A stretch of DNA of 64,000 nt from Microvirga sp052115485 (GCF_052115485.1 NZ_JBFRGU010000004.1:186001-250000), one strand, 5' to 3'; counted from the first letter of the stretch, positions 30,065-39,691 are shown. Translations and numbers: made by a program. Notes: generated by a model not told the origin, from the letters alone.

Positions 30065-30374
30065 AGCCGCGCCGGCGTCCCAGAGTGGGAGGAGAAAGCC
30101 GTCCCCAGGACGAAGAGTGCTCAACCTTAGCGCTGTTGACCACCGTGAATTCGCGCTGGGTGCCACGACCTGTTCTGTTTGATTATTTCAATAACATATC
30201 CGGAACATATCGTTGTTTCGTTGTATTTGCCTTCGCAAGCTCGCCTTGAAAGCTCGCGGTTCAACAAACCGTGCACAATTGACGTCTGGTCATCGTCGGA
30301 GGGCATGCTAGCTTAGACACGGGGCGCTGACTCGCATCGCGCGCGGCGTAACCGCGAGGTGGAGACTTGGTTGG

Positions 30375-32912
30375 ATGAGCGCGGGCCCGGAGCCGAAACG
30401 CAAAGGCGATAAGGAGCGAGCAGGCCTCGATACCTTGGTCATGCGCGCTCGTTCCGTACTCTGGTGGGAGAAGGCCTGGCCCGTCCTATGGCTGCCGCTT
30501 GCCGTTATCGGCGCCTTCCTGACCGTATCCTGGCTCGGCCTCTGGTTTGAGACACCGCCTTTGGCGCGCATGATCGGTGTCGGGCTTTTCGGGCTCGCTT
30601 TCCTCGGCTCGTTCTGGCCCCTGTCCCGCTTGCGCCGGGCGAACCGGGTTGAAGCGCTTGATCGGCTCGACCGGGATTCAGGGATTTCGCACAGCCCCGC
30701 GCGGACTCTGGATGACAGCCTCGCCATGGGCTCGGACGATCCCGGCACTGCCGCGTTGTGGGCGTTACACCGGAAGCGCGCAGCGACCGCGTTCGATCGT
30801 CTGCGGGTTTCGCCACCCCGCCCCGACATGCCGCGCCGCGACCGTTACGCTCTTCGAGCCGCCGGCATCGTCGCAGTCGTTGCGAGTGCCTTCGTGGCCG
30901 GCCCGGAAATCGGAGAAAGACTGAAGGCCGCTTTCGATTGGGGCGAGACCGCCGCACGCGACCCAGCCTTTCGCGTCGATGGCTGGATCGACCCGCCACT
31001 TTACACGCGTCTCCCCCCGCTCATGATCGATTTGGCTCAAGGCGAGCAGAGCCTGCGCGCCCCGATGAAATCGACAATCGTCATCCGTGTGGCGGGCGAA
31101 GGCGACGCCACCATCACACCGGAACAGGGACTCGTCGCGCAGCCAGAAGCCGCGACCCGGCGCAGCGATCTGCGTGAGCAGCGCTTTACTCTGCAAGGCA
31201 ATGCCGCTCTATCCGTGAAAACCGGCTTCGCGCGCACCGTGAAGCTGATGGTGGAAGCCATCCCCGACCGGCCGCCGGAAATCGCGTTTTCCGGACCACC
31301 CGAAATCAACGCGCGCGGCACTTTCACGCTCGCGTACAAGGGCAAGGACGATTACGGAATTTCTTCCATCGAGGGCATCGTCGAAAAAGCCGAGACGAAA
31401 GGCCGCTCGCTCGTTCCAGCGCCGCAGATCGCATTGGCCCTTCCGGCACCGGACGGGGCAGAAACCCGCTCCATTGTGGACCTGACCGAACATCCCTGGG
31501 CCGGCGCGCGCGTCAAGGTAAGGCTGCGCGTGAAGGACGATGCCGGGCAGGAAGCGTTAAGCGAGCCCATCGAATTCAAGTTGCCGCAGCGCTCGTTCAA
31601 CAATCCTCTCGCCAAGGCTTTGGTGGAACAGCGCAGCAATCTCGTGCTCGCGCCGGATGATCGCAAAAGGATCCAGACCGCGCTGGACGCGCTGCTCATC
31701 GCCCCTGATGCTTACACACCGCAATGGGGCGTCTTTATCGGCCTTCGCACGGCCGCGCAGCGCCTGCGAAAAGCGAAGACCGATACTGATCTGACCGATG
31801 TCGCCGATTGGCTCTGGACCATGGCGGTCCAGATCGAGGACGGCAATCTGAGCGAGGCCGAACGCGATCTCCGCGCCGCCCAGGAGCGACTGAGCGAGGC
31901 CATCGAGCGCGGCGCTCCAGACGATGAAATCAATCGCCTGACCCAGGAACTGCGTCAGGCCATGGATAAATTCCTGCGCGAATTTGCCCAGCGCATGCAG
32001 CAGCGCGGCCAGGCGCAGCAGAACCAGCGCGCGCCCGATCGCGTCATTTCGCAGGACGATCTCAACCGGATGCTCAGGCAGATGCAGGAAGCCATGCGCC
32101 GCGGTGATGTGGCCGAAGCGCAGCGCCTGCTCAACCAGCTGCGCAACATCCTGGAAAACCTGCAGATGGCGCGGCCCGGTCAGAACGATCCTCTCGGACG
32201 GGAAATGGGCCAGTCCATGCAGGACCTGGAAAACATGGCGCGCGAGCAGCAGCAATTGCGCGACGAAACGTTCCAGGATGGGCAGAACCGACGCATGCGC
32301 CAGGGCGAACGCAATCGCCAGCGCCAGCAGCGGCAGGGCCAGAACGGTCAGAACGGCGAGCCGCAAATGGGTCAGGGACAGGAGCAGGCGGAAGGCGGCG
32401 ACGGCGATCCTTCACAGGGTCTTTCGCAACGCCAGCAAGCCTTGCGCGACAGATTGCGCGACCTGCAGAACCGGATGCGTGGCCTCGGGATGGAGAACGA
32501 GGACGGCCTTGGAGACGCCGAACAGGCGATGCGTGAGGCCGAGGATGCATTGGGCCAGGGCCAGGACAGTCAGGCTGTGGAGGCTCAGGGCCGCGCGCTC
32601 GAAGGATTGCGGCGCGGCATGCAGGGCATGGCGCAACAGATGCAGCAGGGCCAAGGCAACGATCAGGCCGGAGACCAGGGAGAAGGCGAACCGGGCTCGC
32701 TAGGGCGCCAGAATGGCCAAGCCGACAACCGGGATCCGCTCAATCGTCCCTTCCGCGAACGGGGCGAAACGGAGGGTGGGACGACAATCCCAGGCTTGGG
32801 GCGTGGCGGGAGTGCGGCCCGGATTCTGGAAGAATTGCGGCGCAAACTGGGAGATCCCAGCCGCCCGCAGGAAGAACTTGATTATTTCGAGCGTTTGCTG
32901 CGACGCAATTAA
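30375..32912 (+). CDS. TIGR02302 (DUF4175) family membrane protein, 845 aa
   Basis: A large alphaproteobacterial protein of unknown function, usually found downstream of lysA as here. Two membrane segments lie at residues about 36-60 and 66-84 and a third near 156-174; the rest is probably periplasmic. Residues about 195-420 look like beta-strand-rich Ig-like modules (KGKDDYGISSIEG). From about 480 the sequence turns into long Gln/Glu/Arg-rich coiled-coil with QMQEAMRRGDVAEAQRLL, then a low-complexity Gln/Gly stretch, and ends in ELRRKLGDPSRPQEELDYFERLLRRN, the conserved tail. A cell-envelope role is inferred from topology only. Confidence 0.92.
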   Translation: MSAGPEPKRKGDKERAGLDTLVMRARSVLWWEKAWPVLWLPLAVIGAFLTVSWLGLWFETPPLARMIGVGLFGLAFLGSFWPLSRLRRANRVEALDRLDRDSGISHSPARTLDDSLAMGSDDPGTAALWALHRKRAATAFDRLRVSPPRPDMPRRDRYALRAAGIVAVVASAFVAGPEIGERLKAAFDWGETAARDPAFRVDGWIDPPLYTRLPPLMIDLAQGEQSLRAPMKSTIVIRVAGEGDATITPEQGLVAQPEAATRRSDLREQRFTLQGNAALSVKTGFARTVKLMVEAIPDRPPEIAFSGPPEINARGTFTLAYKGKDDYGISSIEGIVEKAETKGRSLVPAPQIALALPAPDGAETRSIVDLTEHPWAGARVKVRLRVKDDAGQEALSEPIEFKLPQRSFNNPLAKALVEQRSNLVLAPDDRKRIQTALDALLIAPDAYTPQWGVFIGLRTAAQRLRKAKTDTDLTDVADWLWTMAVQIEDGNLSEAERDLRAAQERLSEAIERGAPDDEINRLTQELRQAMDKFLREFAQRMQQRGQAQQNQRAPDRVISQDDLNRMLRQMQEAMRRGDVAEAQRLLNQLRNILENLQMARPGQNDPLGREMGQSMQDLENMAREQQQLRDETFQDGQNRRMRQGERNRQRQQRQGQNGQNGEPQMGQGQEQAEGGDGDPSQGLSQRQQALRDRLRDLQNRMRGLGMENEDGLGDAEQAMREAEDALGQGQDSQAVEAQGRALEGLRRGMQGMAQQMQQGQGNDQAGDQGEGEPGSLGRQNGQADNRDPLNRPFRERGETEGGTTIPGLGRGGSAARILEELRRKLGDPSRPQEELDYFERLLRRN

Positions 32913-33001
32913 CCTGTAACGGATGGCATCAACCAGCATGACGGGTTCCGAAAAACGCTCGGCCCGGGTGACGCGAGACCGCCGGACGTTAGGGAATAAC
33001 C

Positions 33002-33193
33002 ATGACCAGCTTTTCGAATATCCTCGTATCGGTCGCCGTTGTCGCCGTCGCGATCGTTCTGCTTTTGGGGCTTATCAACATGATGCGCGGGGGAAGCCCC
33101 AATAAGTCGCAGCAGCTCATGCGCTTGCGTATCCTCCTGCAATTCATTGCAATTATCGTCATCATGGCCGTCGTCTGGTGGCGTGCGGCCTGA
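33002..33193 (+). CDS. Twin transmembrane protein (63 aa)
   Basis: A tiny inner-membrane protein with two hydrophobic helices (residues about 7-26 and 43-60) around a basic hinge MRGGSPNKSQQLMRLRILLQ. It resembles the HIG1/twin-TM proteins encoded next to the cobalamin adenosyltransferase gene in many Rhizobiales. AGGGA lies upstream of the ATG. Function unknown; relation to respiratory complex assembly is a guess from HIG1 families. Confidence 0.85.
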   Translation: MTSFSNILVSVAVVAVAIVLLLGLINMMRGGSPNKSQQLMRLRILLQFIAIIVIMAVVWWRAA

Positions 33194-33213
33194 ACGGCTC
33201 CGCTGACCCGATA

Positions 33214-33242
33214 TTGACACGATCCCACCATCGTCCTTTAAA
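33214..33242 (+). promoter_or_regulatory. Predicted promoter of the lipid A deacylase-like gene
   Basis: TTGACA (33214-33219), 17-base spacer, TTTAAA (33237-33242); the ATG follows 73 bases later. Confidence 0.6.
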
Positions 33243-33314
33243 GGGGCGCATTATGGATAACCGTTCGTTAACGTGAGCGGCTTATTAATTGCTTGTTCAA
33301 ACAATAGGGAACCG

Positions 33315-33932
33315 ATGCGCGCCAGCACGATCACAGGCCTGAGCCTTTTGATTGCGTTGACGGGCGTATCGACTGCCGTTGCGGCAGACGCCAAGCGGCA
33401 GCAAGTGGCCAACGCCGTCGTCGAGCCGACGGCCACCGTGCCTCCCACGACAAGCTTTGTTTCCGAATTGCGCTTCGGCCTGTCCGCTGAGGATCCCTGG
33501 GGACCGGAAGGCCGGAACAAGTCAGCGAACCTGACCGGCGAGATTCTTTTCGCTAAGCCGTTTACGGCCTCCGATCTCTTCACGAGCTATTTCATCCCCC
33601 GCCCGCATATCGGCGGCAGCGTGAATTTCGAGGGTTTTGCCAGTTTCGCCTATGCCGGCCTGACCTGGACCGTCGACATCACCCCGACCTTCTTCGTGGA
33701 AGGCAGCTTCGGCGGCGCGATCCACAACGGCGAAAAAGGCCATTTGTACGCGTCGCCGGATCGGTCGTCCCTGGGATGCTCGCCTCTGTTTCGCGAGTCC
33801 GGCTCGGTCGGTGTGCGTCTGGCCGCCAATTGGAACCTGATGGCGACCATCGAACACCTTTCGAACGGCGGCTCCTGCGCCGACAATAGGGGTTTGACGA
33901 ATATCGGCGCGCGGGTCGGCTATTCGTTCTAA
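33315..33932 (+). CDS. Acyloxyacyl hydrolase (PagL-like lipid A 3-O-deacylase)
   Basis: A predicted outer-membrane beta-barrel enzyme that trims a fatty acid from lipid A. The 205 residues start with a Sec signal (MRASTITGLSLLIALTGVSTAVAA) and continue with alternating strands ending in aromatic F. The PagL catalytic motif is present near the end as EHLSNGG, giving H181 and S183, followed by NRGLTNIGARVGYSF with a terminal Phe as in outer-membrane barrels. ATG at 33315 has AGGGA upstream; the frame opens earlier at 33273. It interrupts the otherwise conserved twin-TM to adenosyltransferase order. Confidence 0.85.
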   Translation: MRASTITGLSLLIALTGVSTAVAADAKRQQVANAVVEPTATVPPTTSFVSELRFGLSAEDPWGPEGRNKSANLTGEILFAKPFTASDLFTSYFIPRPHIGGSVNFEGFASFAYAGLTWTVDITPTFFVEGSFGGAIHNGEKGHLYASPDRSSLGCSPLFRESGSVGVRLAANWNLMATIEHLSNGGSCADNRGLTNIGARVGYSF

Positions 33933-34065
33933 CCGACGGTGTTCGGGCGAACCGGTTCTTGTTTCGCTGAGATATCTCTGGCGTTCGTTTTGTCGCGATT
34001 GTGCGGCACGCAATTATCGGCTTACTTCTTAAACCCTCAGCCGAAGCAAAAAGCACCCGCCACCC

Positions 34066-34641
34066 ATGGTCGTTCTCAACCGCATCTACACCCGCACCGG
34101 CGACAAAGGCACGACCGCTCTCGCGGCCGGCGGGAGGCGTGCGAAATACGATTTGAGAATCGAGGCCTTCGGTACGGTGGACGAGACGAATGCCTGCATC
34201 GGCATGGTCCGCCTGCACACCAAGGACCATTCCATCGATGAAATGCTGGCGCGCATCCAGAACGACCTGTTCGATCTCGGCGGCGATCTGGCGACGGTGG
34301 AAACCGGCAAGCCGCTTCCCTACGAACCGCTCCGCATTACCGAGGCGCAGGTGGAGCGACTGGAACATGAAATCGATCTTCTGAATGCCGACCTCGCGCC
34401 CTTGCGATCCTTCGTGCTCCCTGGCGGCACACCGGCCGCAGCCGCCCTTCATCTGGCGCGCACCGTATGTCGGAGAGCAGAGCGGCGTGTGGTAGAGCTC
34501 ATGGATCGGCCGGAGGAGAAAGTCTCTCCCATCGCGGTGAAATATCTCAATCGCCTTTCCGACCTTCTCTTCGTCGCGTCACGTTCCATCAACGACAACG
34601 GCGCCCTCGACGTTTTGTGGGTGCCCGGGCAAAACCGTTGA
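34066..34641 (+). CDS. Cob(I)yrinic acid a,c-diamide adenosyltransferase, PduO type
   Basis: Adds the adenosyl group of ATP to cob(I)alamin. The 191 residues start MVVLNRIYTRTGDKGTTAL, the ATP loop of PduO-type enzymes, with FGTVDETNACIG, FDLGGDLAT, FVLPGGTPAAAALHLARTVCRRAERR and YLNRLSDLLFVASR, the conserved C-terminal helix. Methylmalonyl-CoA mutase and ribonucleotide reductase are possible users. Nine bases separate it from the rhomboid gene. Confidence 0.95.
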   Translation: MVVLNRIYTRTGDKGTTALAAGGRRAKYDLRIEAFGTVDETNACIGMVRLHTKDHSIDEMLARIQNDLFDLGGDLATVETGKPLPYEPLRITEAQVERLEHEIDLLNADLAPLRSFVLPGGTPAAAALHLARTVCRRAERRVVELMDRPEEKVSPIAVKYLNRLSDLLFVASRSINDNGALDVLWVPGQNR

Positions 34642-34650
34642 GGCAGCGCC

Positions 34651-35358
34651 ATGTTTCTGCCTCTGCATGATGGAGTGCCGCTGAAGAACATGCGGATCCC
34701 AGTCATGACGCGACTGGTGATCGGCATTTGCATCGCGGTCTATCTCTTCAGCCGCTTCGGCTCTCTCGGAAACGACGCGATGGTGGCGGGTCTGGGCCTG
34801 CTCCCCTCCGTGCTGTTCGGCCATGAAATTCTTCCGGGGGGCTATCCTTTTCTGCCAGTCCTGCTTACGCCGATCTCCAGCATCTTCGTCCATATCTCGC
34901 TGATGCATCTGGGCGGGAACATGCTTTTTCTCTGGGTCTTCGGCGATAATGTGGAAGACGCCATGGGGCATGTGCGCTTCCTCATCTTCTTCATCCTGTG
35001 TGGCGTCGCCGCGGGCCTCACTCACGCTTATATGAACGCCACGTCCTATCGCCCGCTGATCGGTGCGTCGGGAGGCGTGTCGGGAGTGGTGGCGGCCTAT
35101 CTCATCCTTTATCCGCGCGTGCGGATCTGGGCCCTGTTCTGGGTCGGCATTCCGCTTCACGTTCCTGCCTTCGGAGCCATCGGTTTCTGGATCGCGCTCC
35201 AGATCGGCGCCGCTTTCTTCGGCATCGACGAGTCCGTCGGCTGGTTCGCCCATCTCGGCGGGTTCGTTACCGGTGCACTTCTGGTACCGCTCATGCGCCA
35301 TCGTCATGATCCTATTCTGGCCCGCTTAGAAGCGCGTGAATTGAGCGTTTCCCGGTGA
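34651..35358 (+). CDS. Rhomboid family intramembrane serine protease
   Basis: A 235-residue membrane protease of six or seven helices. The catalytic pair is S140 in GASGGVSG and H201 in FAHLGGFVTG; the HLGGNMLFLWVFGDNVED loop (L1, residues about 89-106) is the family's membrane-buried loop with HxxxN. Start MFLPLHDGVPLKN is typical. Same strand as the adenosyltransferase; a promoter for etfBA follows it. Substrate unknown. Confidence 0.94.
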   Translation: MFLPLHDGVPLKNMRIPVMTRLVIGICIAVYLFSRFGSLGNDAMVAGLGLLPSVLFGHEILPGGYPFLPVLLTPISSIFVHISLMHLGGNMLFLWVFGDNVEDAMGHVRFLIFFILCGVAAGLTHAYMNATSYRPLIGASGGVSGVVAAYLILYPRVRIWALFWVGIPLHVPAFGAIGFWIALQIGAAFFGIDESVGWFAHLGGFVTGALLVPLMRHRHDPILARLEARELSVSR

Positions 35359-35398
35359 CAAGAATCACATGCATAGCCTTGAAATCACGCACCTCGCG

Positions 35399-35426
35399 TT
35401 GACAATCGGCCCTTGCCCGCTAGGGT
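35399..35426 (+). promoter_or_regulatory. Predicted promoter of etfBA
   Basis: TTGACA (35399-35404), 16-base spacer, TAGGGT (35421-35426). The etfB ATG lies 87 bases downstream. Confidence 0.45.
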
Positions 35427-35513
35427 CCCCAGCATCCAAATGCCAATCTAGTCGGAGGTTGTCGGGTGCATCCGATTGTCTCTGCAAGCGGCCTTTCGAG
35501 TGAGGACATTCGC

Positions 35514-36263
35514 ATGAAGCTTCTGGTGCCTGTGAAGCGTGTCGTCGATTACAACGTGAAGATCCGCGTGAAGGGCGATGGATCCGGAGTTGAATTGGCG
35601 AATGTGAAGATGTCGATGAACCCGTTCGACGAGATCGCTGTCGAAGAGGCGGTTCGACTGAAGGAACAGGGTAAAGCGACGGAAATCGTGGCGGTGTCGA
35701 TCGGCCCCGCACAAGCGGCCGAGACGATCCGCACGGCGCTCGCCATGGGCGCGGATCGCGGCATTCTGGTCAAGACCGATGCGATGGTGGAACCGCTCGC
35801 CGTGGCGAAGATCCTCAAGAAGATCGTCGAGCAGGAAAGCCCGGATCTCGTGATCATGGGCAAGCAGGCCATCGACGACGATTCGAACCAGACCGGTCAG
35901 ATGCTGGCGGCTTTGCTGGGCTGGCCTCAAGGCACCTTCGCCTTCAAGATGAATGTGGGTGAGGGCGCGATCGATGTGACCCGCGAAGTCGATGGCGGGT
36001 TGCAGACGGTGGGCCTGAAGCTGCCGGCTATCGTCACCACGGATCTGCGCCTGAACGAACCGCGTTACGCGTCGCTTCCCAACATCATGAAAGCGAAGAA
36101 GAAGCCGCTCGATGAAACGAGCCCCGAGACGCTCGGTGTCGATGTGAGCCCGCGCCTCAAAGTGCTCAAGACGACGGAACCCGGCGGCCGCAAGGCCGGC
36201 GTGAAGGTCGGCTCGGTGGCCGAACTCGTGAACAAGCTTAAAGTCGAAGCCGGCGTGCTTTAA
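35514..36263 (+). CDS. etfB: Electron transfer flavoprotein subunit beta
   Basis: The AMP-binding subunit of ETF, which passes electrons from acyl-CoA and other dehydrogenases to ETF-ubiquinone oxidoreductase. In 249 residues: MKLLVPVKRVVDYNVKIRVK, MSMNPFDEIAVEEAVRLKE, VKTDAMVEPLAVAKIL, DLVIMGKQAIDDDSNQTGQM (the AMP loop) and LPAIVTTDLRLNEPRYASLPNIMKAKKK (the ETF-beta signature). The frame is open from 35466; ATG at 35514 is the family start with GAGG upstream. etfA follows after 14 bases. Confidence 0.97.
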   Translation: MKLLVPVKRVVDYNVKIRVKGDGSGVELANVKMSMNPFDEIAVEEAVRLKEQGKATEIVAVSIGPAQAAETIRTALAMGADRGILVKTDAMVEPLAVAKILKKIVEQESPDLVIMGKQAIDDDSNQTGQMLAALLGWPQGTFAFKMNVGEGAIDVTREVDGGLQTVGLKLPAIVTTDLRLNEPRYASLPNIMKAKKKPLDETSPETLGVDVSPRLKVLKTTEPGGRKAGVKVGSVAELVNKLKVEAGVL

Positions 36264-36277
36264 GGGAGAACAGACCA

Positions 36278-37222
36278 ATGACCACATTGCTGATCGCCGA
36301 GCACGACAACGCTCACTTGAAGGACGCAACCCACAAGGCCCTGTCGGCTGCTGCCGCACTCGGAGCGCCGGTTCACGTGCTGGTGGCAGGCGCGAACGCC
36401 AAAGCTGCCGCCGAGGCCGCAGCCAAGCTTGGCGGCGTCGAGAAAGTGCTTTTGGCCGACAACGCGGCCTACGAGCATCAGCTCGCCGAGCCGCTGGCAG
36501 CCCTCATCGTCTCGCTCGCCGGACCCTATGACGCCATCGTCGCGCCTGCGACCACGACGGCCAAGAACGTACTGCCGCGCGTCGCGGCGCTCCTCGATGT
36601 GATGCAGGTCTCCGATATCACCAAAGTCGTCTCGCCCGACACGTTCGAGCGGCCGATCTACGCGGGCAACGCGATCCAGACTGTACAGGCGACCGACGGC
36701 AAGAAGGTCATCACCGTGCGCACCGCCGCCTTCCCGGCAGCGGCTGAGGGCGGCTCCGCTTCCATCGAGAGCGTGAACCCGACGGCGGATCCTCAGCTAT
36801 CGAGCTTCAAGGGCGAAGAAATCGCTCACACCGACCGACCGGAGCTGACCTCGGCCAAGATCATCATCTCGGGCGGCCGCTCGCTCGGCTCGGCGGAAAA
36901 CTTCACCAAATACATCGAGCCCATCGCCGACAAGCTCGGCGCGGCCATGGGTGCCTCGCGCGCGGCTGTCGATGCGGGCTATGCGCCCAACGACTGGCAG
37001 GTCGGCCAAACCGGCAAGGTCGTCGCTCCGGATCTCTACATCGCGGTCGGCATCTCCGGCGCGATCCAGCACCTCGCCGGCATGAAGGATTCCAAGGTGA
37101 TCGTGGCCATCAACAAGGACGAGGAGGCCCCTATCTTCCAGGTGGCCGATTACGGACTCGTTGGAGACCTGTTTCAAATCCTCCCTGAACTTCAGGAGGA
37201 GTTGACCAAAGCCGGTCGTTGA
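36278..37222 (+). CDS. etfA: Electron transfer flavoprotein subunit alpha
   Basis: The FAD-binding ETF subunit. In 314 residues: MTTLLIAEHDN, the N-terminal domain with VAPATTTAKNVLPRVAALLDV, and the FAD domain with SGGRSLGSAENF, GASRAAVDAGYAPNDWQVGQTGK, GISGAIQHLAGM and INKDEEAPIFQVADYGLVGD. Operon with etfB; the dehydrogenase follows after about 80 bases. Confidence 0.97.
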   Translation: MTTLLIAEHDNAHLKDATHKALSAAAALGAPVHVLVAGANAKAAAEAAAKLGGVEKVLLADNAAYEHQLAEPLAALIVSLAGPYDAIVAPATTTAKNVLPRVAALLDVMQVSDITKVVSPDTFERPIYAGNAIQTVQATDGKKVITVRTAAFPAAAEGGSASIESVNPTADPQLSSFKGEEIAHTDRPELTSAKIIISGGRSLGSAENFTKYIEPIADKLGAAMGASRAAVDAGYAPNDWQVGQTGKVVAPDLYIAVGISGAIQHLAGMKDSKVIVAINKDEEAPIFQVADYGLVGDLFQILPELQEELTKAGR

Positions 37223-37305
37223 GGTCAGGAATAAGAGACAAAGCGAACCGGGCGGGCCTCCCGCACGTAGTCCATTCAGAAAAAATCGTTTGGGGCGATA
37301 GGCAG

Positions 37306-38187
37306 ATGGCCGTCGAGATTAAAACCGTTGGTGTGATCGGTGCGGGTCAGATGGGTAGCGGCATTGCCCATGTCTGCTCGCTCGCGGGCTTGAATGTACG
37401 CCTGAACGACCTCTCGGAAGAGCGGATCAACGCGGGGCTCGCCACCATCAACGGCAATATGGCGCGCCAGGTCTCGAAAGAGGCCATCAGCGAGAGCGAG
37501 CGCCAGGAAGCGCTTTCTCGCATCGTCGCGGCCCGGAGCTATGACGATCTGGCAGCGTGCGACATCGTCATCGAAGCAGCGACCGAAAACGAGGAAGTGA
37601 AGCGTAAGATCTTCACCGCGCTCTGCCCGTCGCTGCGCCCCGAGACCATGGTTGCGACCAATACCTCCTCGATCTCGATCACGCGGCTTGCAGCGGCGAC
37701 AGACCGGCCCGAGCGCTTCATCGGCATTCACTTCATGAATCCGGTGCCCGTGATGCAACTCGTGGAGCTGATCCGCGGCATCGCGACTGAAGAATCGACA
37801 TACGAATCCGCCAAGGAATTCATCGGCAAGCTTGGCAAGACCGCAACCGTCTCCGAGGATTTCCCCGCCTTCATCGTCAATCGCATCCTGCTGCCGATGA
37901 TCAACGAGGCCATCTATACGCTCTACGAGGGTGTCGGATCGGTGGAGGCCATCGACACCGCCATGCGGCTCGGGGCGAACCATCCCATGGGACCGCTGCA
38001 GCTTGCCGACTTCATCGGCCTCGATACCTGTCTCTCGGTCATGCAGGTCCTGCATGAGGGGCTGGCCGATTCGAAATACCGCCCCTGCCCGCTTCTGGTG
38101 AAGTACGTCGAGGCCGGCTGGCTCGGCCGCAAGACCAAGCGCGGTTTCTACGATTATCGTGGAGAAAAGCCCGTTCCGACCCGCTAA
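37306..38187 (+). CDS. 3-hydroxybutyryl-CoA dehydrogenase
   Basis: NAD(P)-dependent dehydrogenase of short-chain 3-hydroxyacyl-CoA, part of beta-oxidation or polyhydroxybutyrate/crotonyl-CoA metabolism. The 293 residues start with the dinucleotide fold (GVIGAGQMGSGIAHV), then ATNTSSISITRLA, the catalytic His in IGIHFMNPVPVMQLVE, DFPAFIVNRILLPMINEA and GANHPMGPLQLADFIGLD. ATG at 37306 follows GGGGCGATAGGCAG. Clustered with etfBA, which would accept electrons from the preceding acyl-CoA dehydrogenase step. Convergent with the universal stress gene, 4 bases apart. Confidence 0.95.
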   Translation: MAVEIKTVGVIGAGQMGSGIAHVCSLAGLNVRLNDLSEERINAGLATINGNMARQVSKEAISESERQEALSRIVAARSYDDLAACDIVIEAATENEEVKRKIFTALCPSLRPETMVATNTSSISITRLAAATDRPERFIGIHFMNPVPVMQLVELIRGIATEESTYESAKEFIGKLGKTATVSEDFPAFIVNRILLPMINEAIYTLYEGVGSVEAIDTAMRLGANHPMGPLQLADFIGLDTCLSVMQVLHEGLADSKYRPCPLLVKYVEAGWLGRKTKRGFYDYRGEKPVPTR

Positions 38188-38191
38188 ATCT

Positions 38192-39028
38192 TCAATAGGT
38201 AAGGAACAGAGGGACGGGCGATTTCCCGAGGAGCGTCTCCGTGACGCCGCCAAGCACGAATTGGCGCATGCGGGAACGGACATAGGCCCCCATGACGATC
38301 ATGTCCGCCCGAATCAGGCCTGCCTGAGTGCGGATCGTCTCCCCCGCATCGCCATGCTTGGCCGTCAGATCCTTGACGGAGCACGTGACCCCGTGGCGGC
38401 TCAGGTGAGGCGCCAGTTCACCGCCGGGCACCGCCATGGACAGGTCCTTTTCCCCGGAAACCGAGAGAATTTCCACATTCTCGGCAACCTTGAGAAAAGG
38501 CAAAGCATCGTTTACCGCCCGCGCGGCACGTGCACTGCCGTCCCACGCGACAAGAACCGTCTTCGCGCGAAATTCCAGCGTGCCGCTCGGAATCACGATC
38601 AGGGGTCGGCCACTGCTGAAAAGTGTGTCTTCCAGCAGACCGCGCCCGAGGCTCCAGGAGCTCAATTCTGCATCGACAACGGTGAGATCGTGAACGCGAG
38701 CACGGTTCGTGAAAGAGGACGTCAGAGCGGCGTAGGGCTCCTGAACCACCTCTCCCGAGCAGAGAACACCGGCTGAAATCGCATTCTGCCGCGCCTGCTC
38801 GACAGCGCTCTCGGCGAGCTCGCGCAGGCGCTTGTTTTCACTGGCGACAAGACCTGCCGCAACGCCGCTGACAAAGGCGTGGGTGACAACCACCTTGGAA
38901 GACAAAGCACAGACTGAGGCATGCGCTTTGGCCTCGCGCGCCAGGGAGAGCCCGTAAGACACGGCGTTCGAAGGGTGCAAATCCTCCTGCCGAAACCCGA
39001 TCAGGATATTCTTGATGTCCTCGAGCAT
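38192..39028 (-). CDS. Universal stress protein, tandem-type
   Basis: A 278-residue cytosolic protein with two UspA-like halves. The second half shows the nucleotide-binding pattern: VAWDGSARAARAVNDALPFL and a C-terminal MGAYVRSRMRQFVLGGVTETLL segment ending in SPVPLFLTY. The first half (ILIGFRQEDLHPSNAVSYGLSLAREAKA) is degenerate and lacks the ATP loop. Start ATG at 39028 with GAGGAGGG upstream. Role in stress survival is family knowledge; no regulator is adjacent. Confidence 0.9.
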   Translation of the reverse strand: MLEDIKNILIGFRQEDLHPSNAVSYGLSLAREAKAHASVCALSSKVVVTHAFVSGVAAGLVASENKRLRELAESAVEQARQNAISAGVLCSGEVVQEPYAALTSSFTNRARVHDLTVVDAELSSWSLGRGLLEDTLFSSGRPLIVIPSGTLEFRAKTVLVAWDGSARAARAVNDALPFLKVAENVEILSVSGEKDLSMAVPGGELAPHLSRHGVTCSVKDLTAKHGDAGETIRTQAGLIRADMIVMGAYVRSRMRQFVLGGVTETLLGKSPVPLFLTY

Positions 39029-39117
39029 CGTAGCGTTCTTCCCTCCTCGTAGGCTCGATATAGGGCTGGGTTCGAACTCCCAAAGCCAGGAACGCCAATA
39101 GCGGAGTAATCACACGG

Positions 39118-39639
39118 CTATAGCCAGCGTCGAAACAGATCAGTGAAGAAATAGGGGCCGAAGCTCCATAGCCCCGCCCAGAGTGCAGCGCCGAGGGCGT
39201 TCGCGATCACAAAGTGAACCCAGGGCATCCTCAGCGCGCCGGCGATGAGGCCGTTGAGCTGGCGCAGCAGCACAACGAATCGCGCGGTCATCACGATGAA
39301 AAAGCCGCGCTCGCGAAATTCGATTTCAAAGCGAGTCAGACGCTCATCAGTCAATCCAAGGCGCGGGCCGTATCGTTCCAGCAACGGGCGGCCGCCATAA
39401 TGACCCATGACATATCCTGTGCTGTCCCCCAGCACCGCCGCAGCCCAGGCCGCCAGGAAGACGTGCCCGACGACGAGATCGCCCTTTGCGGCCAGGAGCG
39501 AGCAGCTCACGAGTGCGCTCTCCCCCGGCAGGGGCACGCCGAAGGACTCGAAATAGAGAATGATGAACAAGGCCGCGACGCCGTAAGCCGCGATGGCGGG
39601 CTCGATCCAGGCCAGACTGTGCTGGACGGTGGCGATCAC
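39118..39639 (-). CDS. DedA family (VTT domain) membrane protein
   Basis: A 173-residue inner-membrane protein of the DedA family, implicated in undecaprenyl-phosphate or phospholipid flipping. Conserved elements: YFESFGVPLPGESALVSCSLLAA, GDSTGYVMGHYGGRPLLERYG, and the RFVVLLRQLNGLIAGALRMPWVHF stretch in place of the usual FxGRFxPxxR motif; four to five hydrophobic segments. A promoter is predicted upstream. Transcribed divergently from the HNH gene. Confidence 0.9.
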   Translation of the reverse strand: MIATVQHSLAWIEPAIAAYGVAALFIILYFESFGVPLPGESALVSCSLLAAKGDLVVGHVFLAAWAAAVLGDSTGYVMGHYGGRPLLERYGPRLGLTDERLTRFEIEFRERGFFIVMTARFVVLLRQLNGLIAGALRMPWVHFVIANALGAALWAGLWSFGPYFFTDLFRRWL

Positions 39640-39662
39640 AGGCTCCTCTCGGGTTTCAAAGA

Positions 39663-39691
39663 GTATTTGCGAGGGTGGGAGACCACGTCAA
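39663..39691 (-). promoter_or_regulatory. Predicted promoter of the dedA-like gene
   Basis: Minus strand TTGACG (39691-39686), 17-base spacer, AAATAC (39668-39663), 24 bases before the ATG at 39639. Confidence 0.4.
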